Source: Deroplatys truncata (lineage: Eukaryota; Arthropoda; Insecta; Mantodea; Mantidae). From it: 64,000 bases of DNA. The first letter of the stretch is position 1. Every line of letters starts with the position of its first letter. The position numbers were made by a program, and so were the translations under genes. The stretch lies in contig CM060978.1 in NCBI GenBank assembly GCA_030765065.1, forward strand, positions 111,457,692 to 111,521,691, read 5' to 3'. A model generated the notes under the pieces. The model did no database searches. It was given only the letters and a program-made list of their open reading frames with translations, and was not told the DNA's origin. Shown in pieces: positions 30,934 through 40,728 of the stretch.

Positions 30934-33900
30934 ATGCACTCGAAGACAAACAAATTGAGTCTGGCAGGACGTGTCCGCCGCTCACCTCTCCCGGCACAGG
31001 ACGCTCCTGAGTCCAGCACTCTACCGTCACCACCACCACTATCACCATTGATAGACGACGGGGCAGCTGCGTGGCTTGATGCTGATAATGCGGGGGACTT
31101 TATCATCCCACCTCCGCCAGGTTTCGGAGATGTTGAGAATTTCAGCGTCGTCCAAAATAACGACAGGGAGGATACACCAATGGAGGGAATTTGTACATGC
31201 ACTAACTGCGGGTACAAGACCGCGCTCATCGAGTTGCTTCAGTCATTCCAAGGTAAGTCTTTCACTTCTTTTAACATTAATATTGATGCAATTTATTCCC
31301 ATGTCTTCTACTAGAAGACTCCCTGCTTGATTGTCACAGATGCTAACAATGTGATGCTCCTATTGTTACAGATCTTGAATCTCTACACCCCGAGCCAGAG
31401 CCTCAGGCGAATGAGGCTTTGAGAAAAGGTGTCAAGAGACTTCGTGAAGCAGAAGAGGAGCGTGGTTCTGAAGAAGCAACGTGCAGCAGCCAACCCTCCC
31501 GCAAATTAAACCATCAGGTGTACGCAGCACATGTTAACGGACCCGCGGCAACAACGTCCAGACCATCCCAGACAATTGATTCATCCTCACCATCACCGGC
31601 AAAAAGGGTATGTCGAAATGATTATGATGACCTAGAATGTAGGGTAATAGAGTCTGCATTCAAAGGTCGTATTTTCAATAGTAAAATTGAAAATACGGCT
31701 GGGATAATTGACCCCAGTGAGTTTCTCGAGGCATGCAGGGCTCTCGTTATTAAGAAAATCGAATCCACTCTAAAGAAGAGTATGTCTGGGATAAAGATGA
31801 GTTGTTCATTGAACGTCTCATACTTAATCCAGACACCAGATCATGAAAAAGTGGAATCGATATTTCTCAATTCCAAGACAAAGGAGATCCAGCAATCATC
31901 TAACCTCGATGTCATCTTTCGTGCAATGAAACACGAAATTTTAGAAAATCTAGCCTGTTTTGAAGGCCAATCTAGTTCAAAGACACTGTTCGCAATCCAC
32001 TCGCTGATAAATAGCGCAGCTAACTATAATCCCCTTCGTGCTTCAGGATACATAGAGTTGCCAGCATGCATCAAGCGAAAGAAGGCAGTTCTTAATATTC
32101 AGAATGCCGATCATTTCTGTTTCGCTTGGTGCATGCTAGCTTCCAGATACCCTGCAAAAGTCAACAAAAATAGACCATCTTCATACCCGCAGGATTTGCT
32201 ATTCAAGGTGTTCAATTATGCTGGAATTACTTTCCCGTTTTCCGTCGATCAGATTGAACGCTTTGAGAAGCAGAATCCAGATGTATCTATAGCTGTATTT
32301 GCTCTGAATGCCAACGACTCAGTGGAGTCTATTCGCAAACCATCTGAGAGGAAGGCTAGACAAGTGAACCTCTTAATGGTTGAAGAGGGTGACAAGTCTC
32401 ACTACTGCCTCATCAGCAACTTATCGAGGCTTATTAGAAGTCAGATAAGTGCTAAGAGAAAAATGCGGCTATGTGAGGCATGCATGACAAGGTGTTCTAA
32501 TGAGGATGCCTTGAGAGTGCATAAACTGAAATGCAATAAATGCCAGATCCTCAAAATGCCAAAGCAGAATGAGGTTCTGGAATTTAATGCATATTCAAAG
32601 TGTGCCCCTGTACCTTTTGTGATTTATGCAGATATCGAATCTGTTTTGAGGAAGGTCCACTCATGTGAACCCTCTGACGCAGAGAGCTGGACCCGAACCA
32701 TACAGGAACATGAAGCGATATCGATAGCGTTGAAGGTTATATGTAGACATGATCAGTCCTTGTCGAGATTTAAGCTCTTGAGAGGTGGCAGTGCACTCAA
32801 TGACTTCTTCAGCGAACTTAGAAAGATTGCTGATGAAGTCATTGAGATATATGGGCGAATACAGCCCATGCATATGTCACCTCAGGATATCCTGGATTTC
32901 AACAATGCTAATCACTGTCACATATGCAGGAGAGATTTTGCTATAGATGATGTTAGGGTGAGGGACCATTGTCATATCACTGGAGCATATCTTGGAGCGG
33001 CTCATAATGCTTGCAATTTGAATAGAAAATTGCCGAATTTTATTCCAATTTTCTTTCATTGCTTAAGCAATTATGACAGTCACTTCTTGATCAGGCACAT
33101 GGCATATGATAAGGCTCCTATTTCATGTATAGCACAATCATCTGAACGTTATCTAGCATTTACTAAATGGTACAAGGGCATTAATTTCAGGTTTCTCGAC
33201 AGCTACAAGTTTCTCGATGACAAGTTATCTAGCTTGGCAGACATGCTTAGCGCTGATGACTTCAAGGTCACTAATGCCGAGTATTCTAATCCAGAACACC
33301 TGGAACTAATGAAGTGCAAGGGCATATTCCCCTATACATACCTGGATACCATCGAGAAGCTCCAAGAAGAGGAGCTCCCGCCGATACAGCTTTTCGACGG
33401 TGTCACAGAGGAGGAATATGCTCATGCACTTAAGGTATGGAGCACATTCAACATAAAGAATCTCGGGGAATATAGTGACCTTTACCTAAAGACCGATACT
33501 CTGCTTTTAGCAGATGTATTCGAGAAGTTTAGAGACTTGTCGCTGGGGATGTATAACCTGGACCCAGCATGGTACTATACTCTGCCATCACTAGCCGTCG
33601 ACGCCATGCTTAAGACAACGAAAGCAAGGCTCCAGCTAATAAGCGATCCCAGCATGTTAGAATTTTTCGAGGAAGGTATTCGCGGCGGGCTTTGCACGGT
33701 ATCAAAGCGGTACTCCAAAGCTAACCACGAATACCTTGCAGACTACAAATCTGAGGAACCTCGAAACTTTTTATCATACTGGGACATCAACAACTTGTAC
33801 GGCAAGAGCATGGCGTCCCCAATGCCGTATGGGAACCTCAGATGGCTTGATAGGGATGAAATAGACACCATCGACTTCGCTGCGATCCCTGAGGACTCCA

Positions 33901-34984
33901 AGACAGGATATGTCCTAGAGGTGGATTTGGAGTATCCTGACCATCTCCATGATGCACACAATGATCTACCTCTCTGTCCCCGGAGTGAGATACCACCCGG
34001 CAGCCAATACAAGAAACTGATTGCAAGTCTTGAGAACAAAAGCAAATATGTCTTGCATTATAAAATCTTGCAACAGTGCCTAGATCTGGGGCTGCTATTG
34101 AGACATATTCATCGGGTGGTATCGTATGACCAAGCTGAATGGCTTAAGGTCTATATTGACCTTAACGCCGAGAAGCGAGCCAGGGAAACTTCCAAGTTTG
34201 GTCAAAACCTCTGGAAGAAAATGAACAACGCTGTGTACGGTAAGTTCATTGAAAATGTTCGCAAGTACAGAGATTTCCGTATTGTACCTACCTGGGAGCA
34301 AGCACGGAAATTGACGGCTCGTCCAACATATGTATGTAGCCACATTTTTGATGAAAACTTAGTCGGCATAGAGTTGGCTCGAGAGGAGATCCTCATGAAC
34401 AAACCAATCTATATTGGCCATGCAATTCTCGATCTTTCAAAATTTATTATGTATGATTTTTTTATAAAGTAATGAAACCCCAACTGAATGACCTGGTCCT
34501 GAATTATGTGGATACAGATTCATTCATTTTCGAAACTTCTACAGACATTTACAGATTCATGAAAACCAATCCCCAGCATTTTGATACATCAAATTATAAG
34601 CAAAATAATGTATATGACATAAAGCAGGCCAACAAGAAAGTGATTGGGTTGTTTAAAGATGAGCTGGGTGGCATGGTGATTGAGTACGTTGGACTTAGGG
34701 CAAAGCTCTACAGCTATAAATATAACAACAGCACCATCATGAAAGCAAAGGGGATTACCAAAGGTGGAATGCGAGCAATCACCTTTGAGAAATATTTCGA
34801 GTGTCTAAAAGATTTAAATAAAAAATTTTTGGCTAAACAAATTTGCTTCAGGAGTACAAAACATAAAGTCTCGACTGTGGAAATTAACAAAATTGCATTG
34901 CATGGAGGAGACACGAAGCGCAAGATGATTGATGGCTCTCATGCAACTCTCGCGTGGGGCCATTATTCACTTAGGGCCTCGTAA
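30934..34984 (+). pseudogene. polB: Family B DNA polymerase (protein-primed type), one frameshift
   Basis: This replicative polymerase copies the element from protein-primed ends. The first coding exon is 30934-31252 (Pro-rich, CTCTNCGYK near its end). Donor AAG|GTAAGT, intron 31253-31371 and acceptor TTGTTACAG give a clean in-frame join. Exon 2 shows an N-terminal Cys/His stretch (CEAC..C....H...C..C, ~32470), exonuclease I YADIES (~32625), a second Cys/His cluster CHIC..DHCH..GA.H..CNL (~32915-33020), exonuclease III YLKTDTLLLADVF, and polymerase motifs A DINNLYG, B NNAVYGKF and C YVDTDS. A T run at 34457-34463 is one base shorter than the frame requires, giving a stop at 34470-34472; the remaining 170 codons are intact. 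Total is about 1300 codons, normal for the family. Confidence 0.93.
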
Positions 34985-35179
34985 TCCATTCCGACTTCCC
35001 TGGATGTCACATCCCCATCTCATGTATTATATTGTATATAGATTATTTATTGACTAATTTATTAATTGTATATATTGTATTTATTTATTTTTACTGTTTT
35101 TTTAATTATTTTATATAATACAATGTTAATGGTACATTGTTCAGTTAAATGTATCAAAGGAGGAAATCAAATTACTGTA

Positions 35180-35216
35180 AATAAAACACGAGGTACTGCA
35201 TTTAAGACTCTTTATT
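35180..35216. terminator. Convergent polyadenylation signals, PolB and integrase
   Basis: AATAAA at 35180-35185 on plus is ~195 bp after the PolB stop. TTTATT at 35211-35216 (AATAAA on minus) is 11 bp past the integrase stop. The layout matches 3871-3917 in element 1. Confidence 0.6.
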
Positions 35217-35226
35217 TCAGTATTAG

Positions 35227-36147
35227 CTACAATAAATCCTTTCCATTAATCCATTGGCTATTAGGGAATCCATACCATTTCACTAGAATCCTCTCTCCTT
35301 GCCTACGCAAAATCTTCTCCACTAAATAAGTGTTAGGGAATAGTGTAGAATGTAGTTCATGTCCATAAAATGCTCCTTTTATATGATCTCCATCATTATC
35401 CTTTATGATGTATGTGAGAGGATTGGTTGGTTTCACATGAGCCACTTGGAAAATTTCAACACTCCAGTTGGGTTCAAAACCCTTTTCGAAATGACCTTTA
35501 TTCTTAGATATCCTCACATAATCGCCGACACTAAACCTCCTTGCACTCCTCTTCTCTCTTTTGGGATGGTTATACTTGTAAACAGTCAGAAGAAGGTCAT
35601 TGTTCCTCACTTCACTGGGTTTCATTTTGATGGTTGAGTGGTAAGTGTCATTGTACTCTGCAACGATTTTAGGTAGAAGATCTAGTCACTTATATGATCC
35701 TTGAGCTAGAAACTCCCGATACATCATATTCTTTAAAGTTCTGATTAAACGCTCAACAGCTGCAGCCTTCACATTAGTATAGGTACTGTAGTGATTGATA
35801 TTATACTTTGCCATTAGATTTTTAAAGTGCTTGTTATAAAATTCTTTTCCGTTGTCACTCTGTATATTCTTGGGTGGCGTTTCCATGTCCTTTAGTATAT
35901 CTTCCATGGCCTTTGCAACCTGTAGTCCTGACTTGTCCTTTAATGGCCTTGCATAGGCCATTTTAGAGTAGAAGTTGACTGCAATCAGGATATATTTGAA
36001 ATTCTTGTTGAGATTTGCATGGCGGATCATCTCAACCAAGTCGATTTGCATCAGATCATGCAGACCTTTGCTAACGATCTTCCGACGCAAGAAGTTTCTT
36101 CGGGCGGGAGCATGGAGCTCTCTTGCTATATTTTGCTTCACCCTCAT
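35227..36147 (-). pseudogene. int: Integrase with chromodomain, one in-frame stop
   Basis: This is the same protein as 3931-4851, at equal length and with all features present: DDE core (QIDLVEM, QSDNGKEF, AAVERLIRTL), SH3-like region and C-terminal chromodomain (YLVEKILRRQ.. VLVKWYGFP). A TGA at 35686-35688 replaces the Trp codon that element 1 has in GSYKW, after all three catalytic residues. No frameshift is present. It could be a real loss-of-function mutation, a polymorphism or a sequencing error. The ATG overlaps the preceding stop as ATGA (36144-36147). Confidence 0.92.
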
Positions 36148-36920
36148 GCTATAATCCTAGCCGATTTCAGTTCTTGAATAATTTCTTCAATTTCTTGTGT
36201 ATGATTATTATTTCCGGCGTCTCTGGATGCAATGAGAAGCCTCAGGCGATTCACCAGGTCGTTCCAGTAGATGTATTCTTGCCTCGTATCAGGGCGATAC
36301 TCCTTCCACTGCAAACCTAAACCCTTGTGTTTCGTTACTAGAGGGCGTATAATGCTTTTATAGTTGTAGGAATTGCCTGATCTCAGCTGCCCGTGCTTGC
36401 TGAAGTTTCTTCGATGAACATGTGTTGCTTTCAATATTCTGCTATATGTATCCAGATCCCCTTCTGTATATGCATGCATTTCAGGTATCCTCTTGAAGAT
36501 GAGTTCACTCAATCCAGGTGTCACCTCGTACGTTTCATCACCTACTCGTACTTTATTGTTGAGGAAGTCAATGATCTTGTTCCCCAGCATATAGCTTCCA
36601 TCTTCGTATCTCACACCGTAGGCATTATCTATTTCATTCTTATCATTCCTTCGAACTTTCTGCAGGAATCTTAAGATATTCTCATCTTTCTCCTCTTTAA
36701 GTGGATCACTCTTTTTCTGACTATCCTCATTGTTTGAAGTAACACTATTGTTTTTCTGAATTTGTAGTATATCATGTAACGGTTCTGCTACTGGCTGAAG
36801 AGCTTCACTCATTACTCTCTGGGTCTCAAACGTTTGTCCTTTTAGTGCACGTAACTTTTCCCTTATAGCCTTTGTATGCATGGCTACAGATTCTTTAAGT
36901 CTTATGCTCTCGCTGTCCAT
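36144..36920 (-). CDS. Conserved Polinton protein of unknown function
   Basis: This 258-residue homologue of 4848-5606 starts at the shared MDSESIRLKES methionine. It keeps YGVRYEDGSYMLGN, YEVTPGLSELIFKR, LHVHRRNF-like His/Arg residues and the C-terminal EIEEIIQELK helix. The middle third (Lys/Glu/Asn-rich linker) differs in length from element 1, suggesting two domains joined by a flexible linker. It lies 47 nt after the fibre-like gene and overlaps integrase by four bases. Confidence 0.8.
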   Translation of the reverse strand: MDSESIRLKESVAMHTKAIREKLRALKGQTFETQRVMSEALQPVAEPLHDILQIQKNNSVTSNNEDSQKKSDPLKEEKDENILRFLQKVRRNDKNEIDNAYGVRYEDGSYMLGNKIIDFLNNKVRVGDETYEVTPGLSELIFKRIPEMHAYTEGDLDTYSRILKATHVHRRNFSKHGQLRSGNSYNYKSIIRPLVTKHKGLGLQWKEYRPDTRQEYIYWNDLVNRLRLLIASRDAGNNNHTQEIEEIIQELKSARIIA

Positions 36921-36967
36921 CTTGAAATGATCATGAATTTTGTTATTCACCTCAATATATAGCTGTT

Positions 36968-38056
36968 CTATTCTGTTGGCCTCAGTTTATATGCTATACT
37001 CATTTCGATATTTAGAATATGGCCATCTTTTGCTCGATTGGCCGGAGCAGTAAAGGTGAGTGTATCTCCATTTGCAATAGGAGTAGGGAAGGTTCTGACT
37101 ATGTTATTGTTTATAGCAAATAATGTATCTGCTCTTACAAAAGGAGGAGTTGACGATGTCATATAGCATGCAACGACCTCTCCGTTTACAGGTGCTCTGT
37201 AGTATTCGAGACCCGATGTTAATGTGTATCTTAGTGAATTCCCTCTGAAAGGCTTCGTCTGCAGGCTAAAAACGTGGTGACCTTTCATTTGATCTAATAG
37301 CGCATTTATAACATTCACTTGTGATTTAAGAATATTCACATTATTCATAGCTATTGTCAAGTGCTTATCCATGGAACTCTGTTGGTTCGCCATAGTTTCC
37401 ATATGTTTCACTACTGTTTCGGTGATATCATTTCCAATAGAGGCTAGTCTCCTGTTTAGAGCTTGCTGTGCTTCATTGTGCTTTTTACCAATAATGTGTT
37501 TAACAAACTTTTTACTAGCTGCATCACTGTTATCGATGGGATCTGCTATCTCTCTTATTCTTCTTTTTTGAAAGGAAGCGTTCCCATCTGAATCGATCGC
37601 TGGTGTTCTTGCATTAACATAGTCTGATACATATTTCCTATTCGGTACATCGTAGTCCTCCTGAGGTGATAATATTATCTTCATTCTTATTGTATCTAGA
37701 ATAATGTTGTTTCCAGCGTCTCGTTTAAGTGCATGTTTGTCCAGGTATTTCATTAGAGACTCATATTGTCCATCTAGCGATTTCTGGATGTGATTCCTTA
37801 TCATAGTTTCAAGTTCACCCATACGCTGATATGCCACTTTTTCGGTGAATTCCTGAATTCGATTTTCGGTAGAAGTCGTAAGGGTGTCAACATAACGTTT
37901 AGTGCTTGCGTCATTGTCTTCCTCGGGATCATGAACAATGCATAGTCTTTTGTTTTTAAATTGATAGTTTCCTTTTCCATCTCGGTTTATGATGAATTGA
38001 TGAAGTGCTCTTTTAACTGGAGCAGTCCTCTGTGAACCGAACCTGTCAATACTCAT
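36968..38056 (-). CDS. Fibre/spike-like protein with beta-rich head
   Basis: This 362-residue protein has an N-terminal half matching the element 1 protein, with the same MSIDRFGSQRT start and three DP....D[AV].[NST]K.[YF]V repeats. After a short coiled coil (to about residue 245) the C-terminal ~115 residues form a beta-rich, Gly/Thr/Pro-containing domain (RGNSLRYTLTSGLEYYRAPV, TFTAPANRAKDG) that is absent from element 1. A conserved anchor, shaft and variable tip is the plan of viral fibres, so this is a plausible receptor-binding head. The assignment rests on architecture only. It lies 6 nt after the ATPase stop. Confidence 0.7.
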   Translation of the reverse strand: MSIDRFGSQRTAPVKRALHQFIINRDGKGNYQFKNKRLCIVHDPEEDNDASTKRYVDTLTTSTENRIQEFTEKVAYQRMGELETMIRNHIQKSLDGQYESLMKYLDKHALKRDAGNNIILDTIRMKIILSPQEDYDVPNRKYVSDYVNARTPAIDSDGNASFQKRRIREIADPIDNSDAASKKFVKHIIGKKHNEAQQALNRRLASIGNDITETVVKHMETMANQQSSMDKHLTIAMNNVNILKSQVNVINALLDQMKGHHVFSLQTKPFRGNSLRYTLTSGLEYYRAPVNGEVVACYMTSSTPPFVRADTLFAINNNIVRTFPTPIANGDTLTFTAPANRAKDGHILNIEMSIAYKLRPTE

Positions 38057-38062
38057 TTCGAT

Positions 38063-38779
38063 CTATGAATGATCCTTTTCTTTCTTTTCTACTTTAATAT
38101 ATACATCGAAGCCGTTCCTATATCGACCCTCATTCATAGGGAATTCAGGAACTATCACTACAAATGGTCTTCCTTCCGAGACACTTTCCCAAACACCCTT
38201 GCACAGGTCTTTAAATTCAGTATATGACATGTCAGTGTTCACATAATCCTCATATATATGTTTCAAGTTTAAATTATCCTGCTTGAAGAGAATAATCATG
38301 TTCGTGTTGTCTCTTATTAGATGTTTAGGCACTTTAGCATACGACTGTGCTAAATGTATAGAGTCCACATTACGGTGTCTGCCCATGCTGTAAAAAGAGG
38401 CGATCTTCCCCTGCTTTTCAGTGATTACGTCATCACATATAAATATGGAGTTTTCTTTAACTTCAGAGGGATGTAAGACACTTTCTCCATCTTCATAAGT
38501 GTTCACTTCTATCCCTTCAATGTTTTCGAGTAGCTTGATGAGATATTGATACTTTGGCTGGTAAAGGGACTTTGAATAGATGTACAAGTTTTCAAAACGT
38601 AAACCATTCACATGAAGCAGCATATTCAGTAATACATTAGTTTTTCCGGCGCTTGAGCTGCCTAGAATAAGAACTCTGACATTAGAGGGAAATAACTTTC
38701 CGTGTCGATTGCATCTAAAATCACTTTCAAAGTCTAGCACCTGAATGGGCAGGGAGCAATCTTGCTTCACGAGCTCCAT
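38063..38779 (-). CDS. A32/FtsK-like DNA packaging ATPase
   Basis: This 238-residue ATPase is collinear with 6754-7470. Walker A is GSSSAGKT (residues 40-47) and Walker B is IFICDD (112-117), followed by LAQSYAKVPKHLIRDNTN. It is intact and is the first gene of the leftward cluster. It is expected to translocate DNA into procapsids. Confidence 0.93.
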   Translation of the reverse strand: MELVKQDCSLPIQVLDFESDFRCNRHGKLFPSNVRVLILGSSSAGKTNVLLNMLLHVNGLRFENLYIYSKSLYQPKYQYLIKLLENIEGIEVNTYEDGESVLHPSEVKENSIFICDDVITEKQGKIASFYSMGRHRNVDSIHLAQSYAKVPKHLIRDNTNMIILFKQDNLNLKHIYEDYVNTDMSYTEFKDLCKGVWESVSEGRPFVVIVPEFPMNEGRYRNGFDVYIKVEKKEKDHS

Positions 38780-38914
38780 CTTAATAACTAAATATACAAA
38801 GCATGCTTAATGTATATATATATATATATACGTTTATATCAGGTGCGCATGGATTCCAGTTTGTAGCTTGAGAGTATAAAAGTCCAATACTATTTTAAAG
38901 TCAGCTAGTCTATC
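38780..38914. promoter_or_regulatory. Bidirectional promoter, element 2
   Basis: On plus, TATAAAAG is at 38875-38882 and TCAGCT at 38901-38906, with the initiator A 28 bp from the TATA start; the PLA2 ATG follows at 38915, so the leader is only ~12 nt. On minus, a (TA)n run (38813-38830) supplies TATA-like sequence for the ATPase cluster. Equivalent to 7471-7594. Confidence 0.72.
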
Positions 38915-39559
38915 ATGGGAGCTAGGAGGATCAAGATCTCCAGAGGCTCTGGGTTAATTAACTCTCTTATTAATTGGCTGCCCTTTGAAGCACATTTACC
39001 GGGCTACAGATATTGCGGTCCGGGTACGAAGTTGGAAAAACGCCTACAGAGAGGAGACCCCGGAATTAACCCATTAGACGAAGCCTGTAAGCAGCACGAC
39101 ATCGCCTACGCTGAGCACAGGGACTCTGCTACGAGAAATATAGCCGATAAGATCTTAGCCGAGAAGGCGTGGAAAAGAGTACAGGCATCGGACGCTACTT
39201 TAGGAGAAAAGTTGGCCGCCAGGCTAGTTACAGCAATTATGAAGGGCAAGGTGGCTGTAGGTGCTGGCTCCAGGAAGAAAAAGCATGGAGGATTTCTGCC
39301 TCTCATTCCTATTATTGCAGCCCTAGGTGCTGCAGCTGGAGGAGCAGCTCAAATCGCCACAGCAGTGAATAAGAAAAAGGCTGCAGATAAACAGGTTGCA
39401 GAAATGGCAAGACATAACAGAGAGATAGAAGCAAAAGGAAAAGGTCTTCAAGTGAAGAAGAATAAGACGAGAAATGTCAAAAAGAAGAGACGCAACAGCA
39501 AGAATGGAAATTTAAAAAACTCTGGAAGAGGACTGTACTTGTCCCGGAAAAAGCCTTGA
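38915..39559 (+). CDS. PLA2-domain minor capsid protein
   Basis: This intact 214-residue protein has the calcium loop YCGPG at residues 33-37 and the catalytic helix DEACKQHD at 55-62 (His61, Asp62), as in parvovirus VP1-type phospholipase A2. A basic patch follows, then a hydrophobic GGFLPLIPIIAALGAAAGG stretch (about residues 128-146) like those in adenovirus minor core proteins, then a Lys/Arg-rich tail. A role in membrane escape plus DNA or capsid binding is inferred. The tail codons contain the A AAA AAC heptamer, after which the protease is open in the -1 frame. First gene of the late cluster. Confidence 0.88.
   Translation: MGARRIKISRGSGLINSLINWLPFEAHLPGYRYCGPGTKLEKRLQRGDPGINPLDEACKQHDIAYAEHRDSATRNIADKILAEKAWKRVQASDATLGEKLAARLVTAIMKGKVAVGAGSRKKKHGGFLPLIPIIAALGAAAGGAAQIATAVNKKKAADKQVAEMARHNREIEAKGKGLQVKKNKTRNVKKKRRNSKNGNLKNSGRGLYLSRKKP
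39514..39520 (+). promoter_or_regulatory. Candidate -1 frameshift site A AAA AAC (copy 2)
   Basis: AAA (39515-39517) and AAC (39518-39520) are zero-frame codons of the PLA2 gene, 36 nt before its stop codon at 39557-39559. The -1 frame is open from 39466 and leads into the protease. Between slip site and zero-frame stop, the -1 frame products of the two elements share KK..KR.V..PE.ALSN, so this overlap appears to be translated in both frames. Confidence 0.65.
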
Positions 39560-39888
39560 GTAACATTGATCTCGACATGTATGCTAGACGTTTAAAGATT
39601 CCGCATTTTAGATGTGTATATAAGATTGATGAGTTGCCTACAAAGCCTCATCACCATGAGAGGATTATCGTCAACATCGATTCTTCAGAGAATGAAGGTA
39701 CCCATTGGGTTGCTGTAAGGAAGGAGGGTATCATTGCATTTTATTTCGATAGCTTTGGGAACCTAAAGCCTCCTAAAGAGATAGAAAGGTATCTCAGAGG
39801 TGTTAGGTTAATGTATAATACTGAGAGGTTTCAGAGTTTTAGCTCAGTCATCTGTGGACACTTGTGCTTACAATTTCTATCACAATGA
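39514..39888 (+). CDS. Adenain-like cysteine protease, -1 frame of PLA2 gene
   Basis: This maturation protease has His in GTHWVAVRKE (39703-39705), Asp in YFDSFGNLKPP (39748-39750) and Cys in ICGHLCLQFL (39853-39855). The only early ATG (39577) is not conserved in element 1, and homology extends upstream of it to the slip site; I therefore set the start at the heptamer (124 codons). If the ATG is used the product is only 103 aa, short for this family. The stop overlaps the penton ATG as ATGA (39885-39888). Confidence 0.82.
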   Translation, partial: KKLWKRTVLVPEKALSNIDLDMYARRLKIPHFRCVYKIDELPTKPHHHERIIVNIDSSENEGTHWVAVRKEGIIAFYFDSFGNLKPPKEIERYLRGVRLMYNTERFQSFSSVICGHLCLQFLSQ

Positions 39889-40595
39889 GTTACACTATTG
39901 CCGTTAGCGGTAATGAATCTGTTCTGGCAACACACCTGAAGCCTCCTCTGAGGATCGATCCTAAAGGATATTATGAGATCGCTCTTTTGAATTTTGAAAC
40001 CTTCTATTCTATTCCCAATGTGGATCATAGCAATAATCAGTTTCATTACATTTACAATGACAATCTTAAAGTCATTGATATACCTCATGGAACTTATGAG
40101 ATTACTGATATTAATGCATACATCAAAGATAAGCTTCAATTGGATGAGGATGTCTTCTTTATTCGGCCTAATAATAATACAATGAAGGCTGAAATTAAAT
40201 GTCCTTTTCCTATGGATTTTTCAAGGGAATGCTCTATTGGATCCCTTTTAGGTTTCAGTGAAAGCAAAGTCATTCCTGCTAATCAAGTGACTGAATCTGA
40301 TTTCCTAGTAAACATATTTAAGGTGAGCATAATACGAATCGAGTGCAGTATTGCAACAGGCTCTTTCATCGACGGTAAAAGCGGACACTCGATCTATGAG
40401 TTTTTCCCTTCTGTTCCGCCAGGATATCACATTTCGCAAGAGCCTTCAAATCCCATTTACCTGCCTATCATAGACACTAACTTTATCGATCAAATCACTC
40501 TTCGAATAGTCGACCAGAACGGTCATCCCATCAACTTTAGAAACGAGGATATAAGCATAAGACTTCACATACGTCGTAATGGGAATAGATTTTAG
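39885..40595 (+). CDS. Penton-like minor capsid protein
   Basis: This 236-residue protein is the same length as the element 1 copy and aligned throughout (YEIALLNFETFYSIPN, FFIRPNNNTMKAEIKCP, ATGSFIDGKSGHS, PPGYHISQEPSNPIYLP). It is expected to be the single jelly-roll vertex protein that also anchors the fibre-like protein. The shared MSYT start at 39885 was chosen over an upstream ATG at 39864. Its 5' end overlaps the protease stop by four bases and its 3' end overlaps the small basic gene by 17. Confidence 0.83.
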   Translation: MSYTIAVSGNESVLATHLKPPLRIDPKGYYEIALLNFETFYSIPNVDHSNNQFHYIYNDNLKVIDIPHGTYEITDINAYIKDKLQLDEDVFFIRPNNNTMKAEIKCPFPMDFSRECSIGSLLGFSESKVIPANQVTESDFLVNIFKVSIIRIECSIATGSFIDGKSGHSIYEFFPSVPPGYHISQEPSNPIYLPIIDTNFIDQITLRIVDQNGHPINFRNEDISIRLHIRRNGNRF

Positions 40596-40728
40596 CAGAA
40601 GAAGACGCCTACGAGGATATAATAAGCCTGCGCATCGTCGTATACATCATAGTCTACCTGCGACACTCAGTGTGTTAACATCGAGCAATAGGAGGTTCCT
40701 TGAAGCATTGGGCTTCAGAATTCTGTGA
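40579..40728 (+). CDS. Small basic protein, 49 aa, between penton and capsid
   Basis: This is the counterpart of 9365-9508. It starts inside the penton end with the same 17-nt overlap, and its TGA shares a base with the capsid ATG (TGATG, 40726-40730). The N-terminus has a run of arginines (SRRRRLRGY), the middle is His/Arg-rich, and the C-terminus NRRFLEALGFRIL matches element 1. A virion DNA-binding or protease-processed core peptide is plausible. No family recognised. Confidence 0.72.
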   Translation: MGIDFSRRRRLRGYNKPAHRRIHHSLPATLSVLTSSNRRFLEALGFRIL

